NCBI RefSeq assembly: GCF_018446385.1
Contig: NC_055990.1
Location: 28,729,891 to 28,793,890, forward strand
Length of the DNA stretch: 64,000 bases
Source: Zingiber officinale
Taxonomy: Eukaryota; Streptophyta; Magnoliopsida; Zingiberales; Zingiberaceae
Direction: 5' to 3'
This document shows, in pieces, positions 34,982 to 47,849 of this stretch (within the stretch, counting starts at the first letter, position 1; the number at the start of each line of letters is the position of its first letter). Under the pieces are notes generated by a model. It made no database searches, was not told where the DNA came from, and worked only from the letters and a program-made list of their open reading frames with translations. A program made the position numbers and the translations under genes.

Positions 34982-35225
34982 CACTACAATAAAAATGAGT
35001 TTTCACAATATGCAATTATACTATCCGCAGTACGCATTGCATGCTGCACAACTCCATGTTGTTAAAAGTCACAACACATTCACAACGTATGATCGTGCGT
35101 TGCGATAAATTACATTCGCAGCACGCAACTGTGCGCTATGGTAAATTACATTTGTAGTGCACAGTTGCGCATTGTAGTTAATATCATTCACAGCACGTGA
35201 CTATGCACTACGGTTAATTGCATAT
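34982..35225. mobile_element. Fragment of a CACTA-like terminus
   Basis: CACTACAATAAAAA at 34982 is followed by repeats of GCAGCACGCA and TTGCGCATTGTAGTTAA types (about 35030-35215). It looks like one end of a CACTA-related element; no partner end was found. Confidence 0.5.
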
Positions 35226-35555
35226 AAAATATTAAAAAAATATCTCACATATAATTATTAATATGACACAATTATCACTATAGGAATAACTGTGTTACAA
35301 ACACATAAAAATAAAAAAATATCATATAATTTTTCTTTCCAATAGAAATAACCCTATTACAGGTTGATAAGGTAAGAAAAAAATTATAAGCAATAAGCCT
35401 TTCCTCTCCGTCTATGCCTCTCTAAAGTAGTATAAATAGTTTATAGTCCACATTGATTTCTAATTGTTATGTTGGTTCTTCTAACTCTCCTGCATTGAAA
35501 TACATAAATAGTCATAATATTAATAGACTACTTAATTCTCACAAGCTAGCATTCA

Positions 35556-36971
35556 TGATCCGTCAGGCAAGCTCATCTGACAAGCCCATACTAAGGTATG
35601 GCACAGAACACGTGTGCACCTCGGTATGAGTGCACATGCCTCTTCACAGCCCTATATAAGGGTCCTCACCCTTCACCGGAGGTACGCGCTCTCGCATGTT
35701 GGAGCCTCATATCTGCTGTCTGCCTGCCTGACTTGAGCGTCAGAGGGCAGAAACAAGATCGCCGGAGCTCCAAAGCGCAGAGGGCAGTAGCAGAAGTCGC
35801 GGAGGCGAGTGAGGGGGAGAAGGAAACGAAGAATTTATAGGGTGAAGGCCGGGCGGCCTCAACCGTCGGATCCAGGTCACAGGAATCAAAGCATGCATCT
35901 AGCCGTCCATTTCGAATTGCTTCGATCACGTCAAAATATCATGCTACCGCCGCCGTACACCGATGACAGTGCTCCACGTGGCATTCAATCATTCGGAGCA
36001 TTTAATGAAAGCGTGCTCAACCTTGATGTCGAAGATTGGCGCAGAATACGAGGAGATCTGGCGAAGACCATTGTTGATTAGCTTAGGCTACCTCTACGGT
36101 TGGCCGAGCGGATGATACAAGCACGGAGGAACCGCTCGGCCGGATTCTTAGTCCAGTCAATCGGGCTATTCGCCTCCTTCGACTAGACTTGAAGGGGAGG
36201 CAAGTGATCCGGTAGTAAGAATGGGGGACCCCATTTAGCAGAATCAACGCCACGTGGAGGTCGAAAGGTAAAAGGCCAACCAGAAGCTTGGCCGAGCTGA
36301 TTATGATGGTGACGACCGGCTGAAGCTTCCGAGCGGAAGCGAGGCACCCCGGCGGGGAGTCGGGGTTCCGACGCTCATGATGAACAGTATAGTAGTGCCG
36401 AGAGGATGACCCGCTCGGCCGAAGGAATAAAGTATCAACACTGCGAACAGTCCCGAGCACGCGACCAGGAAGCTCCCGAGCGGATCAGCACATCCGACCG
36501 GTCGGACGTGAGGAAACCGCCGACCGGTCGGACGCTCGGCATGGAGACAAGGACAGAAACATCCTCTGACAGAAGGTGATACGCAGGATCTTAGGGCATG
36601 GGCTCCCTGTCCCATCGGAGACGTGCTCAGACTGTAGCAGTAAGGGGTCAGGCAAGCTCATCTGACAAGCCCATACTAAGGTATGGCACAGAACACGTGT
36701 GCACCTCGGTATGAGTGCACATGCCTCTTCACAGCCCTATATAAGGGTCCTCACCCTTCACCGGAGGTACGCGCTCTCGCATGTTGGAGCCTCATATCTG
36801 CTGTCTGCCTGCCTGACTTGAGTGTCGGAGGGTCGACGCCGGGAACCCTTCCCGGCCCGACTTCTGTGCAGGTTCGCCGGAGATTCGTGCGACCAGACGG
36901 AGGCCTACATCCTTGACTAGGAGCGCGTCGCGTGCCCAGCGTCCTTTGGTTCGGTGATTCGGACAGGATCA
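35556..36971 (+). mobile_element. Deleted non-autonomous LTR retrotransposon with ATTCA target duplication
   Basis: The unit begins TGATCC and ends GGATCA and is bounded by ATTCA (35551-35555 and 36972-36976). The 3' LTR is 36205-36971, preceded by a polypurine tract (GAAGGGGAGGCAAG). The 5' LTR piece (35556-35748) repeats 36647-36830 nearly exactly but lacks about 436 bp found in the 3' LTR and breaks off before the LTR end. Only about 455 bp of internal DNA remains. A TATATAAG box occurs in the LTR (36738-36745). It has no coding capacity and belongs to the family of the LTRs at 50108 and 53285. Frames at 35598, 35809 and 36683 are LTR shadows. Confidence 0.85.
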
Positions 36972-36976
36972 ATTCA

Positions 36977-39229
36977 TAAGACTAGTCTCACCAATATCTA
37001 ATAAATAATACATTAGAAATTTTTATTTTTCATATCCAAAATCTACTTGAATATTCAAAACTTATTGGGCTATTTTATAACAAATAAGAAAAAAAATATA
37101 AATTAGATGAAAATTTACAGTGATCGGATTGAATTCCAATAGAATTGGATACATGGCTATAAAATTTGCTTGCAGTTTTAGAGACACATCAGGGCAATGA
37201 CGTCTTGGTGCAATTTTTCTGAGTTAAAGTTGACTAGGTTGATTAAGTTTAAGATGACTCAAATTTGAGTTTTGATGTTTGACAATATATGAAAATTGTA
37301 GGTACAATTATCCATTTGGAGATGTTAGTCAAAGTTTGACCAGTGTAATGTGAAGAAAAGTCAAGTAGGTTAAGGTTGACCGGATACTTGACTAGGAAGT
37401 TCTAACTGGAGGTTAGTCAAAGGCAAGTCCGACGAGAAGGTTAGCAAAAGAAGGAAATCCAAGTGGGTCAGTGTTGACCAAACACTTGGCGGTGGAAAGC
37501 CCTAGTGAGTGAAGCTAGGCAGATGGAAAATCCTAGTGAGTGAAGCTAGGTGAAAGTCTTTATGAGTGAAGCTAAGTAGTTGAAAGTCCCAGTGAGTAAA
37601 GCCGAGCAGTGAGAAAATCCTGGTGAGTGAACTAGGTAGTTGAAAAGCCCTAGCAGATTAAAAATTCTAGTGAATGAAGCTAGGTGAAAGTTCTAGTGAG
37701 TGAAGCCAGGTGAAAGTCATAGTGAGTGAAGCCAGACAATTGGAAGTCCCGATGAGTGAAGCCGAGCAGTGAGAAAATCCTCATGAGTGAAGTCAAGTGA
37801 AAAACTCTAATAAGTGAAGATAGGCAGTGAGAAAGTCCTAGTGAGTGAAACCAGACATGCAAAAATCTAGGTGGGTCAAGGTTGACCGGACATCTGGTGT
37901 TTAGAAGTTCAAGTGGGTCAAGACTGACCAGACACTTGACACGAGATGAGAAGTCCAAGTAGGTCAAAGAATTGATCGAATACTTGGCACAAATAGAAAA
38001 GTCCAAGTGGGTCAAAGGATTGACTAGACACTTGGTGAAGAAGTCCCAACAGATCAAGGTTGACTCAATGCTAGGCAACGAGAAGTCTCAATAGGTCATG
38101 GGTGACTAGATAATGGGTAAAAGAACTCTAGACTTAGGTTTGGAAGTTAGAATTAGATAATCGATTAGGCTGATCGATTACCATAGTTTAAGTTACTAGG
38201 GTAATCGCTTAAGCTTGGAATCGTGAGAAAGACTTTCTAATCGATTAGGACACTATAAGTGATTAGGGTAATCGCTTACGGTGCCTTTGCTTCGAACAGA
38301 ATGGTTCTGTTCGAAGCTTAAGCGATCAGGTTAATCACTTAAATTATTTCTTGCGATTGAACAGAATGTTACTAAATCAATCTAGCTAATCAATTCAGTA
38401 AGACTAAATCGATTAGGATAATCAATTAAGGTGTTCTACGAAGAAACAATAGCTTTAGTAAGCAATTAAGTAAGGTTGATAAATCACTTACAGCTTGTTA
38501 TCGTGCAAACAGAAGGCTTAGTAGATTAGGATGGTCGATTAAGCATGAAAAACTAGTCATTATCAACTTGATAAAAGGCGTTCGCGTGGATAGTCTTCAT
38601 CAGCACTCACACAGTTCTCTTCTCCACTCTCATCATCAAGCTCACTAGTTCTTAAAGTTTCTTAGAGTCAAGTATTGTTGCACTTCCAAGATCAAGAGGT
38701 TGTAATATACTAAAAATATAATAAAGATTTAAATATAATTTAAATGTAATATAATTAAATTATTTTAGGGAAAATAAATATTTTTAGAAGATAATTTATC
38801 AGAAAACAGGTTTATATGAATTTTTAAAATTTGCTGAAATTTTATAGGAGTCATTTTATGTTTTATGGAGATAAATTGGATCAAAAGAAAGTTTGTTTTA
38901 AATATTCTATTTAAATAAGGAAATGTTTAATTTTCTAAAATCATTTAAATAATTCTAAATCGAAACCTAGTTTGAGATTATCAAACCCTAAGTTTATTTT
39001 CTCTCTTCAATGTTTATCTCCGTCGCTTCTCGCCCACTCGCATGCTTGTGTTCGTCAGTGCTAGTTTTCACCGCAATGGATGTCGCGTAGGTCCAACCTA
39101 GTGTTGAAAGAGTTGCCACCACCATCGACATGCTGTTTGTTGAAGCAATCTGGGTACTCTAAATTTTGATGTTTAGATAAATGTTTAAATTAGGTTTATT
39201 ATTATATTTGATATGCAGTGTGAGTGTGC
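36977..39229. repeat. LTR-like repetitive DNA, left part (split by the CACTA element)
   Basis: No gene. From 37320 to 38100 the sequence is made of two repeated phrases, AAGTCCAAGTGGGTCAAGG-type (about 35 bp) and CCTAGTGAGTGAAGCTAGG-type (26-31 bp). 38150-38560 repeats ATCGATTAGG-like phrases. This style is common in LTRs of large plant retrotransposons. It was contiguous with the DNA after 47849 before the CACTA element inserted. Confidence 0.6.
37495..37870. repeat. Imperfect tandem repeat, 26-31 bp units
   Basis: About a dozen units of the form GAAAGTCCTAGTGAGTGAAG plus 6-11 variable bases. Unit length drifts, so these are not CRISPR repeats. Confidence 0.75.
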
Positions 39230-39249
39230 CACTACAAAAATACCTGTAA

Positions 39250-39680
39250 TTAACGACGGGAGTAGCGACGGAATTTATATTCCGTCGGTATATTCCGACC
39301 GAATTAAATTCTGTCGGTAAATACCGACGGATTATATCTTCGTTGGTAACTACCGACGAAATGTATATTCCGTCGAGAATTTACCGACGGAATTTATATC
39401 CCGTCGGTAATTACCGACTGATATAAATAATCAGTCGGCAAGTACCGACGGAATTTAATTCAGTCGGGAATACGAACGATAGGCAACGGATCTAGAAGAT
39501 CCGGGTTAGCGGTCTTCGTAAATTACCGACGGACCTAGAATTCAGTCGGTAAACACCGACTGAATTATATTTCCGTCGGTGAGTTTTCGCCCGCACCCGC
39601 TAATTTTAAACCCGTTAAAATTTTATACCGATAAGCTTTACTGCTTACCGACGGAATTATAATTCCGTCGGTATTTCAGT
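39250..39680. repeat. Left subterminal repeats of the CACTA element
   Basis: Palindromic CCGACGGAATT...AATTCCGTCGG units spaced about 20-40 bp. In CACTA elements such repeats bind the TNPA protein. Confidence 0.85.
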
Positions 39681-40018
39681 ATTAGGGCACCGAATCGGCC
39701 GCTTTCCTCTTCGCGCGATCTGCTTCCTCCTCCTGTCTCGGCGATTTCCGTCCACGATCGGCGATTTCCCAGCGCGTCCTCTCCTCCCGTTCACCGGCAT
39801 CTGCAACCAGCAGTCAGGTATGCTCCGTGCCCCTCTCTCTCTCTCCGTTTTCACACAACCGGCGGCCGCCGCGGCCTGCTCGCGGCGAGCGGGGCGCAGC
39901 GGCCGGCTCGGGGCCAGCGTGGCCTGATCGCGGGAAGAATAATGGTGGCCCGCGCGGCCTGATCGCGGCCAGCTGGCCGCCGCGGCTTGCTCGCGGCCTG
40001 CTCGCGGCGAGCGGGGCG

Positions 40019-40150
40019 CCGCGGCTTGCTCGCGGCCAGCTGGCCGCCGCGGCTTGCTCGCGGCCAGCTGGCCGCCGCGGCTTGCTCGCGGCCAGCTGGC
40101 CGCCGCGGCTTGCTCGCGGCCAGCTGTCCGCCGCGGCTTGCTTGCGGCCA
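40019..40150. repeat. 28-bp GC-rich minisatellite in the CACTA leader
   Basis: Four tandem units beginning GCGGCTTGCTCGCGGCCAGC and ending TGGCCGCC, the last with small changes, inside a wider GC-rich zone (39850-40320) with related phrases. The unit is not a multiple of three and both strands are open in several frames, so frames at 39657-40411 are compositional. Confidence 0.85.
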
Positions 40151-40915
40151 GCGCGGGCAGCTCACGGCCAGCTGGCCAGCTGGCCGGCGCGGGCAGCTCG
40201 TGGCAGGCCACCCACCGCATGCAGGTCCTCGCGGCAGCCAGTTGCGGCAGCCCAGCTTCCCTTGTTTGCAGCATCCCAGCGGTCGCAGGCACCTGCTCGC
40301 TGCCTAATCGCGGCCAGCCAAGTGAAGTTGATAAAGTTAGTGTTAACTGTTAAGCACTTTGTTCATTCTCCTCCATATCTAAATTATCCTGCTATTGAAC
40401 AAACCAATTGAAATTGATGCAAATTTGATATGTACACGAAAGCTTGTATTCTCTTTTAATGTTATAATTAGAAAAAGTTGTCTTGTAGCAAATCTTCAGC
40501 TGCACTACGATATATCATTTGATTCTGCTTATGTAATGGATCACTGGATCATTATCTCTCTTCCTTGGTTCTAGTGTTTTATTGTAACCTGCCCTTATTT
40601 CTTTCTTTAGTTGTATAAAGTTCTAATGCTTGGAAAGAAATTGTTGCTTAAACTTTCACTTTGAATTCGGATATATGATATGTTAGTTGTTCAAAAACTA
40701 TAAGAAGTCCCTTCGTATTGGTTTTGAACGAAACGGGCATTACTTTATAGTTTGCATTTCGGAGATATATTAGTTTCATTTATTTGCTTTAGTGTAGAGG
40801 AGATTAATTGTAATATGATACGATGATTGTGAGATGAAATTGTGCGCATTTAAAATTATTTCAAGTGATATAAGTTTAATAATGTTTCAAATTATATTCT
40901 CTTTAGGTTATAACA

Positions 40916-43900
40916 ATGTATATGAACAAAGCTTGGATGTACAATCGATTAGATAATGGTTTTATTAGAGAGGATTTTATTGCTGAAGTTGACCAGTTTG
41001 TGACCTTTGCTAAAAGTCATCCAGAATGTATGAATGGTGCTGAGTTACGGTGCCCCTGCAATCATAAAAAATGTCAAAATAGAGCATTTCGTGATGAGGA
41101 TACTGTAAAAATGCACATATGTAGAAATGATTTTGTGCCAAATTACTACAATTGGTACTGTCACGGAGAGACTTTATTTATATGAACCAATTGGGCCTTC
41201 TGCTGGTTCATCTTCTGGGACTACTGTTACCGCTCCTGAAACATCAAATAATATTGATATTTCAATGCAATCAATGGTTCAAGATGCGATGAATGCAGTT
41301 GATTATTCAAATATAGATGAAATACCAACCCCTGAATATCAGCAACTATATGAAATGTTACAGGCTAGTGAAAGAGAAGTGTGGGAAGGTATTCCTTCTG
41401 GTCATTCTCAACTATCAGCTACTACAAGGTTATTGAATATGAAAGCAGAACATCATTTCTCAGAAAGGTGTTACGATGACATTTGTCAATTGATGTCAGA
41501 GTTGCTCCCTGCTGATAACATAATGACTGATAGCTTCTATGATACAAAGAAATTGATCAGAGGTTTAGGTTTGCCTGTACAGAAGATTGATTGTTGTATA
41601 AACAACTGCATGATATTTTGGAATGAAGATAGTGATTTGAATGAATGTAAAATATGTACTCACCCGCGTTTTAAGCATCGTACTCGCATACCAGGGAAGA
41701 AAAAGAAAAATATTGCTTGGAAAGTGATGTATTATTTTCCATTAACTGCTAGACTGCAACGCTTATATGCATCTGCAGCTACAGCTGGCCATATGTTGTG
41801 GCATCATGAGCATGAGCATGAGCATGAGCACGATGGAGGTATAATGTGTCATCCCTGTGATTCTCCTGCATAGAAACATCTTGATACTGTGTTTCCCTCT
41901 TTTGCAATGGAACCACGTAATGTGAGATTGGGACTTTCTGCAGATGGATTTCAACCATTTGGCCAGTCGGGACAACAATATTCATCTTGGCCAGTTATAT
42001 TAACACCGTACAACTTACTGCCATGGATGTGCATGAAAGATGAATTTATGTTCCTTACCGTGCTTATTCCAGGTCCAGCTAATCCAAAAGATAAGATAGA
42101 TGTTTTCATGCAACCTCTAATTGCTGAGCTGAATGAATTATGGAATGTAGGGTCGGTGACTTATGATATTGCAAGTAAAACTAATTTTACATTGCATGCT
42201 GCCTTATTATGGACGATCAGTGATTTTCCAGCATACTCAATGTTGTCGGGATGGAGCACGGCGGGTAAATTAGCATGCCCACATTGCATGACAGAGTCCG
42301 ATGCATTTTCATTACCTTGCAGTGGGAAGGTATCTTGGTTTGATAATCATCGTAAATTTCTACCACTGGATCACCCTTTTAGGCGAAATAAGAAAAATTT
42401 TCTAAAGAATGTTGTAGTCAGAAAACCTCCTCCAGCAGTCCATGCTTCAGGTGAAGAAATCATTGAACAAATACATAGTTATGAATTTCTCCCAGTATCT
42501 CAGCCTAATTCTGATGAGATAAATAAATATCTTGTTAGGATGTGCAAGTGTGGTTGGAAAAAAAGGAGCATATTCTGGGAGTTGCCTTATTGGAAGTATC
42601 TACTCATTCGACACAATATAGATGTGATGCATGTTGAGAAAAATTTCTTTGATAATATCTTCAACACTGTGATGAATGTACCTGGAAGAACTAAGGACAC
42701 TGCAAAATCACGTGAGGAATTAAAAGAACTAGTCAACAGACCAGAGTTACATCAGAATGAAACAACCAATAAGTTTCCCAAAGCGTGTTATACATTGGAC
42801 AAAGATAGTAAACAAGCTTTATGTAGTTGGTTAAAAGAAATTAAATTTCCAGATGGATATGCTTCGAATATGGCTCGATGTGTTGATATGAACAAGTTAA
42901 AAATGTTTGGAATGAAGAGTCATGACTGCCATGTGTTCATGCAAAGACTTATTCCAATAGCTTTTCATGATTTACTTTCCAATAATGTTTGGCAAGCACT
43001 TACGGAGTTAAGTCTGTTTTTCAGAGATTTGACAGCGAGGTGTATTATGATAACCGATATGCTTTGGCTAGAAATAGAAATTCCTCTCATACTTTGTAAG
43101 TTGGAGCGCATATTCCCACCTAGTTTTTTTGATTCAATGGAACATCTGCCAGTACATTTACCATATGAGGCACGAATAGCAGGTCCTGTTCAATACAGAT
43201 GGATGTATCCATTTGAACGGTTTTTGAGAAAATTAAAGAATAATGTCCGTAATAAAGCAAAAGTTGAAGGGTCAATAAGTAATGCTTATCTGGTTGAGGA
43301 AGCATCTTCCTTCTGCTCCTATTATTTTGCTGATCATGTTAAAACCAGAAGGAACAAATGTCCTAGAAATTCCGATGATACTCAGAATATTGACCCATCG
43401 ATGCTTTCTATTTTCAAATTTGCTGGTAAACCATTGGGTGCATCTGTTTCTAGATGGTTAACTCAACAAGAATATCATGCTGCAAGAATATACATACTCT
43501 TAAATTGTGATGAAGTCAAACCATACATCAAGTAAGTTAACTTACCCACTCAAACTTTAATCTTACTGTATTTGTTTTCTTAATATCCGAAATGCCTCAA
43601 ATTAACCATTGTTGTTCACAACTTGTATGAACAACAATTATATCTACAAAATTCATCAATGAGTGCAAGTCAAGTTGCTGACAAGTTAGAGACTGAATTT
43701 GCATTATGGTTTCAAATTTATGTAAGTTAGAGAAATTTTCATAATTCTTCATAAAATCAAGATCGATCCTAGCTAATTTATATCATACATCTTTTGATAG
43801 GTGAAAGACAGCAGAATATCAAATGTGCAAGATGATAGAATATTGAATCTTGCATCAGGACCCCTTCGCCAAATAATGGTCTACTCTGGTTACTATGTTA

Positions 43901-44514
43901 ATGGTCTAAAATTCCATGTGACACAACGAGATTCACGGAGATTAACTTATAATTCTGGTGTTTGTGTAAAGGGATCTATCGACACAAATAACACTGAGTT
44001 TGATTACTATGGTAGACTTGAGGAAATTATAGAGATTGAATATCCAGCATTACCTATAAAAAGGTGTGTGTTATTCAAATGTTCATGGTATGATCCGACC
44101 CCAAGAACAGGTACAAGAATACATCCAAATTATAATTTAGTTGAGGTTAATGCAAATAGAAGGTTCAATAAGTTTGAACCTTTCATTTTTGCAATACAAG
44201 CGGGTCAAGTTTTTTATCTTGAATATCCTACGAAGAGAAGAAGAGCTGGTGAATGGTTGTCTGTTTGTCAAATGAAGCCTCGTTCGATCATAGAAATGCC
44301 GAACACCATTACTGCTCAAAACCATGATGCATTTCAGAATGATGAAGTAGAGAGACATTCAGTTGATTCACAACTTCCTTCTACATCACAATTACTTGTA
44401 GATGTTAATGCCAGTGACGAGGAGCTAGATGATGTAGAGACATCTAGCAGTGAGGATTTTGCTCACATAACAGAGTCTAGTGACGACGACTTACAAACTG
44501 TTGATGTTGAGTAG
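40916..44514 (+). pseudogene. TNP2/TNPD-like CACTA transposase, disrupted
   Basis: The first frame (from 40916, MYMNKAWMYNRL) is the transposase-associated domain with CPCNHKKCQN. A shift near 41165 moves to the frame with EPIGPSAGSS and CHPCDSPA. A TAG at 41872 replaces the expected tryptophan before KHLDTVFPSFA. The main Transposase_21 block follows (RLGLSADGFQPFG, YNLLPWMCMKDEFMFL, SGWSTAGKLACPHC), then a DUF4218-type region (DVMHVEKNFFDNIFNTV, LPVHLPYEARIAGPVQYRWMYPFERFL) to about 43530. After an intron-like gap holding a short exon-like piece (about 43620-43720), 43801-44514 is a DUF4216-type region (HVTQRDSRRLTYNSGVCVKG, FKCSWYDPTP) with an acidic tail. This protein cuts and joins the element ends. 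Confidence 0.88.
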
Positions 44515-44645
44515 AACTATTTCCAGAGACTGACATTGATTAAATTTTAGCATTATTGATCTTTAAGTAAGTTATGATTCAATCCTGTTTTATTGTCTGA
44601 TTACCATGTTTGTTCACTTTATTGTATGCTATTTTGTAGATACTC

Positions 44646-45920
44646 ATGGCAGATCATCCAGCACCACCACTTCGTGGATCTACAGTTCTTAGGGTTGTTG
44701 GAGAGACGTAAGTAATTTTATTTATTATTAATTCATTTTCTTTTTTTAAACATATAGCTTATGTTTTAAAATTGTTTATATGCAGATTTACTCCTGACGG
44801 CCATCGAGTATCCACATATATTACAAAAAAATTTAAAGAAAGAGTCTGCATTGCTGGTACTATATGGAGACATGTAGATAATGCGACTAAAGATTTTTAT
44901 TTTAATGAATTTCTGGTAAGTAAGTTGAATATGTACAATATATTTAATCTTTAATATACTAAATTTTTAACTTCTATTTGCAGAAAAAATATACATGGGA
45001 GGAAGGACAGGAGGGAAAATTTGTAGGGACTTGGAATATTTACTGTGCCAAGTTATACAAGGACCTTTTATATTATATGAGAAAGGATGGCACTAGACCA
45101 GCTTATGTATCCGAGGAGATTTGGAGTGCATGGACGACCACTTGGTCTGCAGAAAAATGGTAGTCAAAGGCTCTAAAAGCTCGAGAAAATAGGAATACAT
45201 AGCCATGTGACCCGAGTACCGGATCTGCTCGCCATACATCAGGATCTCGATCTATTGTTGAGCACGCCATGGATCTGGTGAATTGAATTTAATATTTTGT
45301 AAATTATATTTTTATTTATTAACAAGCTTGTATATTTGTGAACCAACTTATTTGTGCATGCAGGAGCGTTCTTTAGAAAGACAACTCACTTGTCTGGAGG
45401 TCTTTCTTAAGACTCACAAGAGAAAGGATGACACATACGTAGATCTTCGATCAAAGAACATTGGGGTTTGAATTTTTAACTTTATTATAATTAATCGTTA
45501 TTCATTATTAAATAACTCTAGTAATTGTGTATAAGAAATAATTTGTATATTTTTTCTACATAGGAGGAAATGACAAGCAGGGTTGCTCAGGCATCTCAGC
45601 CACTAGTAGAGGGAGGGGAGTCACAGGATCTATCCACCAAGCAAATAAATGAAATTTATTATGATGTTGTGGGTGGAAGGACAAAGAACTCCTCCCTCTA
45701 CGGTCTTGGCTCCCAGGCCAAGGTGGTATTTGATCGCTTGAGGACTCCTAAGGGTCGTGTCAGTTCCTCTTCTTCTTCTTCTTCTTCTGAGGTGGAGTCA
45801 TTAAGAAAAGAAAATAAAGAATTGAAGACTCAGATGACTACCATGGATCAGAGGTGGGAGGAGAGATGGGCTGCTCAGGAGGAGGCATTGTCCCAGATGC
45901 GAGTAGTCATTGCTAGATGA
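44646..45920 (+). pseudogene. TNPA-like CACTA protein (Transposase_24 type), five exons with two stops
   Basis: Exons 44646-44707, 44786-44915, 44984-45277, 45364-45465 and 45564-45920 have GT-AG borders and join in phase. The protein begins MADHPAPPLRGSTVLRVVGE and includes KFKERVCIAGTIWRHVD, CLEVFLKTHKRKDDTYVD and a C-terminal coiled coil (SLRKENKELKTQMTTMDQRW) after a polyserine run. Exon 3 has TAG at 45161-45163 and again near 45199, both readable as former CAG or TGG codons. In related elements this protein binds the subterminal repeats. Confidence 0.8.
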
Positions 45921-47279
45921 GACCGATCACAGCCGCCCCAGTCACAGGATCCCCAGTCAGAGCATGGTATTAAGTCACAGGAGACTCGAGACCCATTAGA
46001 CCCTGCTGATGATTAGCTTCTTCTGAGGTATTCAATCAATTACAACTAAATTTTTTTCTTAGTGCAATCATTCTAGTTATTATTAATTCAATATTAGTGT
46101 TGTTTGATTGTGAACCGAACATATGGTTTATTTTCCCCATCATAAAATTTCTCATAAACATTTAATAACCATTTGGATTAATTGTTTATATTTTTAAATC
46201 ATAGTATTTTTTCTGTCATTTGTCTTATTCTAATGTTTATTCATTGTATTTTTAATTTTTCTTCTCATGTTCCACTAATGTGCTGTGTACAACTTAAGTT
46301 TCATTTTTAGTTAAAGCATGAGTTTAATTTATATCACTTTCAGTTTTGCATATTGTTGTAAAGGAAGGATTTGAAAATCCCATCACCTCTGACTAAAATA
46401 TCTGTAAAGTTAAATTGCTCTTATTATAACACAACTATTAAAACTTATAGTAAGCTTATTCAATTGCTTTATGGTATATATAGTAGTTGCTAACAAAGCT
46501 ATTATTACTCATTAATGATAGCACTATTGTATCAAGATACATACTTCCAAGTTTTTGCTATGTCTTGTGTATTTTCAAATTTCAAATACCAAATGCATGC
46601 TGAAAATAAATCTGACACTACCATGAGCATGTTGCATACATCTTGCTTTCCACTAATTCTTGAATATGATTAATTGTTTCCTTATCTCTTATAAGATAGA
46701 GTAGTCATAACAATTTCATATTCTTGTTAGGTTTTAGATTCTTAACAAATTTAGATATTTATCTTAAATTGTATTACATTTTGCAGGAGTTCGTATTGAT
46801 ACAATCACCACCGTACTATCATTGGATATCTACAATATAATCCAGGTATTTTATTACATGCAAAATTACTTATATATTACAATTCTTGAGGTATATATTA
46901 CATTTATATCGATTCGGTCTGATTATAATCTTTTATATTTGACTTTTATAGGATTATATTTGGATATATGTGTAGGTGATGTATCATTGTAAGTTTGGAT
47001 ATTTTGTATTTGATGTTAACTTGTTAGTACTTTTGGATATTTGTGATTGTCAGTATGTTTTGGATATTTGGAATTTTGGAGATATGCTTGTTACTATGTT
47101 TTGTATTATTTTTTAGACAGTTTTATTATTGGTTTGGTTGCATATTGTATGTTGTGTTGGTTGTGTATTGTATGGATTGTTATTATATATGATTTGAGTT
47201 TGTGTTACCATCATTTGTGATGGTTTTTATTGTATAAAATTTGTATGTATGATAATTGGAAAATGCAGGGCAGACATTT

Positions 47280-47830
47280 CAAAACTTACTGGATATTACC
47301 GACGGAATTTATATTCCGTCGGAAATCACCGACGGAAATATTCATTCCGTCGGTAATCTATAGAATTGTACCAGGTAGTTGCGATACAATCACCGACGGA
47401 ATTTAACTTCCGTCGGTAGATTGCCGACGGAATTATGAATTCCGTCGGTACCCACCGACGGAAATTTATATTTCGTCGGGAAATATAGAATTTTCAATAG
47501 GCATTTACGATACATCACCGACGGAATTTATTATTCCGTCGGAATTTTACCGACGGAATTTAAATTCCGTCGGTAAATTGCCGACGGAATAATAATCCGT
47601 CGGTAAACTCCGTTACTCGCCGTTGGCCATTTCTCCGACGGGAAACTTTTCTGTCGGTAACAATTACCGACGGAGTTTATAATTCCGTCGGTAATTACCG
47701 ACGGAATATATATTCCGTCCGTAAATTGACTACCGACCCAATTCTTTCCGACAGATAAAACTCCGTCGGTATTCCGTCGGGAAACGCATTTACCGACGGA
47801 ATACCGACGGAATATTCAGTCGTTATTTGC
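47280..47830. repeat. Right subterminal repeats of the CACTA element
   Basis: More than ten CCGACGGAATT / AATTCCGTCGG units, mirroring the left end. Confidence 0.85.
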
Positions 47831-47849
47831 AGGTATTTTTGTAGTGTGC

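Larger units (their letters stand above)
39230..47846 (+). mobile_element. Complete CACTA (En/Spm) DNA transposon
   Basis: The ends are perfect 17-bp inverted repeats: CACTACAAAAATACCTG at 39230 and CAGGTATTTTTGTAGTG ending at 47846. The 3-bp duplication TGC flanks it (39227-39229 and 47847-47849). Subterminal arrays of CCGACGGAATT and its complement occupy about 39250-39680 and 47280-47830. Inside, on the plus strand, lie a TNP2/TNPD-like transposase gene (40916-44514) and a TNPA-like gene (44646-45920), the usual order. Both carry stop codons, so this 8,617-bp copy is probably no longer autonomous, although its ends remain suitable for mobilisation by a helper. The spacer 45921-47279 is AT-rich and without a gene. 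Confidence 0.95.

Noticed and set aside
39657-40411. Alanine/arginine-rich frames of up to 211 residues
   Set aside because: Products of the GC-rich minisatellite; open in several frames on both strands.
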